Shown here piece by piece: positions 6,674-9,769 of a stretch of DNA of 9,769 bases; position 1 is the stretch's first letter; each line of letters begins with the position of its first letter. The position numbers were made by a program, and so were the translations under genes. Location of the stretch: contig DIWJ01000048.1 in assembly GCA_002428445.1 (NCBI GenBank), forward strand, positions 24,870 to 34,638, given 5' to 3'. Source of the DNA: Syntrophaceae bacterium UBA6109 (lineage in GTDB: Bacteria; Desulfobacterota; Syntrophia; Syntrophales; UBA6109). Under the pieces are notes generated by a model. That model saw nothing but the letters and a program-made list of their open reading frames with translations. It was not told the DNA's origin and made no database searches.

Positions 6674-6958
6674 TCAGCGTTTTGTAAGAAAAAAGCGTTT
6701 CTCCCGGCCGTCGTCGATCTTGACGTGGACTCTGCCGTCGCGGATTTTCGAGACGCTCCCCTTGCGCAGAGGAACGTTGCAGGCGCAGCGCCCCGGGCTC
6801 CTGGAGACGGCATTGCAGCACATCATGGGGCAACCGCAGACGTAAACCGATTCGCCGACCTCGAAGGATTCGAGAAGGGCTTTCGGATTCTCGTCGCGGC
6901 CTGCGCTGCAACCCGCGAGGGCGATCAAAGCGAAGAGGATGATCATCCATTTCTTCAT
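6674..6958 (-). CDS. Small cysteine-rich lipoprotein, probable metal-binding
   Basis: 94 residues. A lipoprotein signal (MKKWMIILFALIALAGC) ends in a clean lipobox, LAGC, so C17 should be lipidated and the protein anchored in the periplasm or outer membrane. The mature part has a dense thiol motif at 41-60: CGCPMMCC then CAC (C41, C43, C47, C48, C58, C60, with M45 and M46). A basic beta-like tail follows (VHVKIDDGREKRFFLTKR). A Cys/Met-rich patch on a surface lipoprotein suggests binding of a thiophilic metal such as copper. The ATG has GAGGG 5 nt upstream, so the in-frame upstream start at 6988 is not needed. It lies between the His/Cys-rich small protein and the receptor, all in one orientation. 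I recognise no named family; metal binding is inferred from composition. Confidence 0.83.
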   Translation of the reverse strand: MKKWMIILFALIALAGCSAGRDENPKALLESFEVGESVYVCGCPMMCCNAVSRSPGRCACNVPLRKGSVSKIRDGRVHVKIDDGREKRFFLTKR

Positions 6959-6995
6959 GGGACCCTCGACATGTCTCCGGAACGGCATTCAGTCC

Positions 6996-7026
6996 AAAAA
7001 ATTCTCCGCCGATGAACTGCATCGGC
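6996..7026 (-). terminator. Hairpin plus T-run between two small metal-locus genes
   Basis: On the - strand a 7-bp stem (7026-7020 with 7014-7008, GCCGATG/CATCGGC) and 5-nt loop is followed, after 6 bases, by six T residues (7001-6996). The gap between stem and T-run is larger than ideal, so this is at best a weak terminator or attenuator between the 93-residue gene and the lipoprotein gene. Confidence 0.35.
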
Positions 7027-7069
7027 TTTCCCGGTCGAGAGATTGCTCGACAACACCTGGGACCAATAT

Positions 7070-7351
7070 TTAGAAACTGAGGGGCGGGGCGCGCCCGCTC
7101 AGGGGCGCACGCCATATGGAGGGATTTGGGAAGGTTTCCGTTGACGGGACAAAACGCGATGCGGCCACGAGCGGTTGCATGTTGTCCGCAGCGGTTGCCA
7201 GCGTCAGGTGGAGATCCGGCTGGTTATGACCGTGGAGACAGATGGAGCATGCATGGGAATAGTAGTCGCAGCAATGGTGGAAGCCTCCCGCGAAAACAGA
7301 AAGGAAGAGAGTCAGAATCAGCAGGACGGTCAATTGCTTCCGGAATGCCAC
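7070..7351 (-). CDS. Small exported His/Cys-rich protein (GTG start)
   Basis: 93 residues. A signal peptide or anchor (about 1-23, MAFRKQLTVLLILTLFLSVF) is followed by a compact metal-ligand cluster, HHCCDYYSHACSICLHGH (H25, H26, C27, C28, H33, C35, C38, H40, H42), then a low-complexity tail ending RAPPLSF. Short exported proteins of this design (an H/C cluster soon after the signal, a Pro-rich end) are often seen beside metal-related TonB receptors. The start is GTG at 7351, supported by AGGAG 9 nt upstream; no ATG lies near it in frame. It is the first gene of the - strand series and is divergent from the GT-C/TPR gene. A DUF2946-like relationship is possible but unproven. A periplasmic metal-binding or sensing role is inference. 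Confidence 0.75.
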   Translation of the reverse strand: MAFRKQLTVLLILTLFLSVFAGGFHHCCDYYSHACSICLHGHNQPDLHLTLATAADNMQPLVAASRFVPSTETFPNPSIWRAPLSGRAPPLSF

Positions 7352-7393
7352 GATACTCGTCTCCTATTGCCTGAGTGCTGCGCCATCTTTGTG

Positions 7394-7413
7394 TTCAATA
7401 TATTTTTATTGAA
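7394..7413. promoter_or_regulatory. AT-rich inverted repeat in the divergent promoter region (possible operator)
   Basis: TTCAATA (7394-7400) and TATTGAA (7407-7413) form a perfect 7-bp dyad with a 6-bp spacer, in an AT-rich island about 45 bases upstream of the GTG of the first metal-locus gene. TATATT within it could serve as the - strand -10, though no good -35 was seen. Size and position suit a metalloregulator site, but it does not match the Fur consensus well. The rest of 7352-7541 holds only the start signals; on the + strand TTGTTT and TATCGT, 18 bp apart, are a weak promoter candidate for the GT-C/TPR gene. Confidence 0.35.
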
Positions 7414-7541
7414 GTATCTCTGCCATCGGGATGCCCCTGATTTTCATGTCCGAGATGTCTTAGATGGACCACGTAAATGGATGACTTGTTTCTCCCTACC
7501 TTCCGGTCCTATCGTTTTTTGCAGGGTTTTGAGATATAGGG

Positions 7542-9503
7542 ATGCTTCCGAAGAAAAGTGGGGCAAGGAGATCGGGATTGTCTCTGAAGGCGAAGAAACT
7601 CTGGATTCTGTTTTCGCTTCTGCTGCTGACGGCGGCCGCCTACTGGCAGTCGCCGTCTTCCGATTTCATCAACTATGACGATCCGGCCTACGTCACGGAA
7701 AACGATCCCGTGCGGGCGGGCTTGACCATGGACAGCATCATGTGGGCCTTCACGACGGTTCACGTCGCCAACTGGCATCCGGTGACATGGCTCTCGCACA
7801 TGCTGGATTGCCAGATCTTCGGATTGAATCCGGCCGGACATCATTTCACCAGCCTTTTCCTCCACATCGCAAATACGCTGCTGCTTTTTTTGCTGCTCCT
7901 CCGTATGACCGGAGCTCTCTGGCAAAGCGCCTTTGTGGCCGCCCTCTTTGCGCTCCACCCCCTTCATGTCGAGTCCGTTGCCTGGATCGCCGAACGGAAG
8001 GACGTTCTGAGCACTTTTTTCCTGATCCTCACCATCGGGGCTTACGTCCGCTATGTGGAGAAGCCCGGGATGCCCCGATACGGCTGCACGCTGCTGTTGT
8101 TTCTTCTCGGCCTGATGGCGAAGCCCATGCTGGTCACCCTTCCCTTCCTGCTGCTTCTGCTGGATTTCTGGCCCCTCAACAGGTTTCAGATTTCGGGGCA
8201 GCCCGGCATGAACTCCGCGCCGGCCGGCCCGCCGGAAAAGCCGGCGCGGGGAAAGTCGAGAGGCGCCAGGCGCCGCACGGGCGTTTCTCCGCAGGTTGCG
8301 GAACCTCTGCCGTATGACTTCCCATCCTGGTCAAGGATTCGTTACCTGATCCTGGAAAAAATCCCGCTCTTTATCTTGTCGGCCGTCTTCAGCGCCATCA
8401 CCCTGCTCAACCAGCAAAGAGAGGGTTTCGTGTCGTCCCTGCAGTCGCTGCCGCTGGATTTCCGCATTGCAAATTCCCTCTTGTCCTACGTGCGTTACAT
8501 CGGCAAGATGTTCTGGCCGGACAATCTTGCCGTCTTCTACCCGCACGCGAAGATCCTGCCGCTCTGGCAGGTGATCGGAACCGCGCTGCTCCTGATCGTC
8601 ATTACAGCGGCCGTTGCGAGGGTCGTGAAGCGCTTTCCCTATTTGATCGTGGGCTGGCTCTGGTATCTCGGTTTGCTGGTTCCGGTCATCGGACTTGTCT
8701 CCGTCGGATCGCAGGCCCTGGCGGATCGATACACCTATGTCCCTCTTGTCGGGCTCTTCATCATGATCGCTTGGGGTGCACCGGAGTTGCTGGAAAAGTG
8801 GCGTGTAAAAAAATCCGTTCTCGCCGCGGCGGCGGCGATTGTGCTTTCCATTCTCACGGCCGTCACCTGGACGCAGCTGTCCCACTGGCGGGACAGCGCG
8901 GCGCTGTTCCGGCATACGATTGCGGTCACAGGCGACAACAGCATCGCCCAGGATCTGCTGGGATCCGCCTTGCGCAGCGGCGGAGACGTGGAAGGAGCTC
9001 TTGTCCATTTTGCGGAAGCGATACGAATCAACCCGTACAATGCAGAGGCGCACAATCACATGGGAAATATCCTCGCCGGCCGCGGCGCACTCGGCGAGGC
9101 GGTCGCCCATTATGCCGAGGCGGTCCGCATCAACCCCCGTGACGAAATCTTCCACAACAACATGGGCGACGCTTTGTATGCCCAGGGGAAGATCGACGAG
9201 GCGATCGAACATCTGCGCGTCGCGCTGCGCATCAAGCCCGGTTTCGCGGAGGCGCGCTATAACCTGGGAAGCATCCTGGGTACTCAGGGGAAACACGCCG
9301 AGGCGGTCGCGCATTTTCGAGAGGCAATTCGCGTGAAACCGGGATGGGCAAAGCTGCACAATAATCTCGGCAGCGCTCTCTTGCTGCAGGGGGACATCGA
9401 CGAGGCGGTCAGGCATTTTCGCGAGGCGCTCCGCATCCAACCAGATTATCCAACCGCGCAAAACAACCTGAGGGACGCGATGGCGATGCAGAAAAGGCAA
9501 TAA
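7542..9503 (+). CDS. Polytopic GT-C-like (TMTC-like) membrane protein with C-terminal TPR repeats
   Basis: 653 residues. The N-terminal two thirds are membrane-embedded, with hydrophobic helices near 20-36, 103-120, 128-140, 155-170, 181-207, 268-290, 343-360, 366-388, 396-411 and 425-443. After the first helix comes SDFINYDDPAYVTEN (D46, D47), which resembles the first-loop acidic motif of GT-C glycosyltransferases. It is followed by conserved blocks NWHPVTWLSHMLD, FALHPLHVESVAWIAERKDV and GLMAKPMLVTLPF, typical of bacterial relatives of TMTC/PMT-type mannosyltransferases. A basic Pro/Gly/Arg loop (about 218-260) is probably cytoplasmic. Residues 467-636 are five 34-residue TPRs, then a partial sixth. 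A role as a lipid-linked-sugar-dependent protein or envelope glycosyltransferase is inferred from fold; no acceptor is known. Start ATG at 7542 has GAG 8 nt upstream and an adjacent AGGG. No sign of linkage to the metal locus beyond position. Confidence 0.85.
   Translation: MLPKKSGARRSGLSLKAKKLWILFSLLLLTAAAYWQSPSSDFINYDDPAYVTENDPVRAGLTMDSIMWAFTTVHVANWHPVTWLSHMLDCQIFGLNPAGHHFTSLFLHIANTLLLFLLLLRMTGALWQSAFVAALFALHPLHVESVAWIAERKDVLSTFFLILTIGAYVRYVEKPGMPRYGCTLLLFLLGLMAKPMLVTLPFLLLLLDFWPLNRFQISGQPGMNSAPAGPPEKPARGKSRGARRRTGVSPQVAEPLPYDFPSWSRIRYLILEKIPLFILSAVFSAITLLNQQREGFVSSLQSLPLDFRIANSLLSYVRYIGKMFWPDNLAVFYPHAKILPLWQVIGTALLLIVITAAVARVVKRFPYLIVGWLWYLGLLVPVIGLVSVGSQALADRYTYVPLVGLFIMIAWGAPELLEKWRVKKSVLAAAAAIVLSILTAVTWTQLSHWRDSAALFRHTIAVTGDNSIAQDLLGSALRSGGDVEGALVHFAEAIRINPYNAEAHNHMGNILAGRGALGEAVAHYAEAVRINPRDEIFHNNMGDALYAQGKIDEAIEHLRVALRIKPGFAEARYNLGSILGTQGKHAEAVAHFREAIRVKPGWAKLHNNLGSALLLQGDIDEAVRHFREALRIQPDYPTAQNNLRDAMAMQKRQ
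8940..9449 (+). repeat. Five tandem TPR units within the GT-C/TPR gene
   Basis: Five 34-codon units (102 bp each) run without gaps and share the TPR pattern: L/M-G at positions 7-8, G near 15, EAV/EAI near 19-20, A near 27, and I/V-x-P before the boundary. Units end in INPYN, INPRD, IKPGF, VKPGW and IQPDY. Nucleotide identity between units is partial, so this is an old protein repeat rather than a recent duplication. TPRs usually bind peptides or partner proteins. Confidence 0.9.
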
Positions 9504-9530
9504 GAGGTCAGCCCCGGCGCCGGCCGCTTC

Positions 9531-9570
9531 TTCAATTTCCTGCCCTTCATCTCACCGCGCTGAAATTGAA
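9531..9570 (+). terminator. Inverted repeat after the GT-C/TPR gene
   Basis: TTCAATTTC (9531-9539) and GAAATTGAA (9562-9570) are a perfect 9-bp inverted repeat with a 22-nt loop, beginning 27 bases after the stop; only ATTT follows. A CCGGCGCCGG palindrome lies at 9514-9523. Either could end the transcript, neither is a textbook terminator. The remainder of 9504-9640 shows no gene. Confidence 0.3.
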
Positions 9571-9658
9571 ATTTGCCAGCATTCCCCGTTCACGCCGCGT
9601 TTCACCGGACAGGTTGTCTCCGATACCGGAGATCTCCGCTTGGACCGGGGTACCGGAA

Positions 9659-9714
9659 GTTTCACGGAAGTTTCATGCAGCCGTCATAAAACGGTAACAA
9701 TCGGTCTCTATACT
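9659..9714 (+). promoter_or_regulatory. Tandem Pho box with -10: PhoB-dependent promoter for a gene beyond the window
   Basis: Four 7-mers repeat every 11 bp: GTTTCAC (9659-9665), GTTTCAT (9670-9676), CCGTCAT (9681-9687) and CGGTAAC (9692-9698), each separated by 4 bases. This is the direct-repeat layout of PhoB sites (7 + 4 + 7, consensus CTGTCAT-N4-CTGTCAC). The last repeat ends 10 bp before a -10, TATACT (9709-9714), the spacing seen at PhoB-activated promoters, where the Pho box replaces the -35. Transcription should start near 9721 and run rightwards off the window, so the next gene is likely induced by phosphate starvation. Downstream leader bases 9732-9751 can form a short hairpin (CTCCGG/CCGGAG). 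Confidence 0.8.
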
Positions 9715-9769
9715 CCCGCCAAATTGAGGCTCTCCGGAGCAAGATCCGGAGAATCTTCGATCCCCAAGG

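Noticed and set aside
8331..9500. 389-codon open frame on the - strand opposite the GT-C/TPR gene
   Set aside because: It mirrors the TPR repeats and membrane helices of the + strand gene and has no domain of its own.
1..9769. CRISPR arrays, tRNA or rRNA genes, phage or integrase genes
   Set aside because: None seen; the only clear tandem repeats are the coding TPR units and the 11-bp Pho repeats.

Overview
The window is high-GC DNA, tightly packed with genes, and looks like a Gram-negative anaerobe of the Desulfobacterota (the old Deltaproteobacteria, Syntrophales/Geobacter-like). The evidence is an outer-membrane TonB-dependent receptor, a periplasmic HtrA/Deg protease, a membrane polyferredoxin, a GT-C/TPR protein of a kind common in that group, and a PhoB-type promoter. 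The taxonomic guess is inference from protein style, not from a marker gene.

Layout. (1) Bases 2-673, + strand: C-terminal part of an HtrA/Deg protease with two PDZ domains, followed by a strong GC-rich hairpin (689-722). (2) Bases 866-7351, all on the - strand and so transcribed from right to left: a small His/Cys-rich exported protein (7070-7351), a Cys-rich lipoprotein (6674-6958), a TonB-dependent receptor (4322-6400), an exported YHS/TRASH-domain protein (3680-4312), a NapH-like membrane polyferredoxin (2794-3702), a 60-residue two-helix Cys-motif peptide (2615-2797), then ExbB (2021-2455), ExbD (1660-2040) and TonB (866-1663). Most neighbours overlap or nearly touch (9-nt gap, 23-nt overlap, ATGA, 20-nt overlap, ATGA), so this reads as one functional locus, possibly split into two or three transcripts by hairpins at 6572-6596 and in the 2456-2614 gap. 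(3) Bases 7542-9503, + strand, divergent: a 653-residue polytopic GT-C-like protein with five TPR repeats. (4) Bases 9504-9769: no gene, but a tandem PhoB box with a correctly spaced -10 that drives a gene beyond the window.

How the - strand genes may work together (inference): the receptor brings a metal or metal complex across the outer membrane, powered by its own ExbB-ExbD-TonB motor. Exported Cys/His-rich proteins bind the metal in the periplasm, and the polyferredoxin plus the Cys-motif peptide supply electrons or an Fe-S/metal site in the inner membrane, for example to reduce the metal or strip it from a ligand. No classical ABC or P-type inner-membrane transporter is present. The substrate cannot be read from the sequence. 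Copper or another thiophilic metal is the leading guess because of the YHS/TRASH domain and dense thiols. This self-contained 'receptor + polyferredoxin + Cys peptide + private TonB motor' set is the most interesting system in the window.
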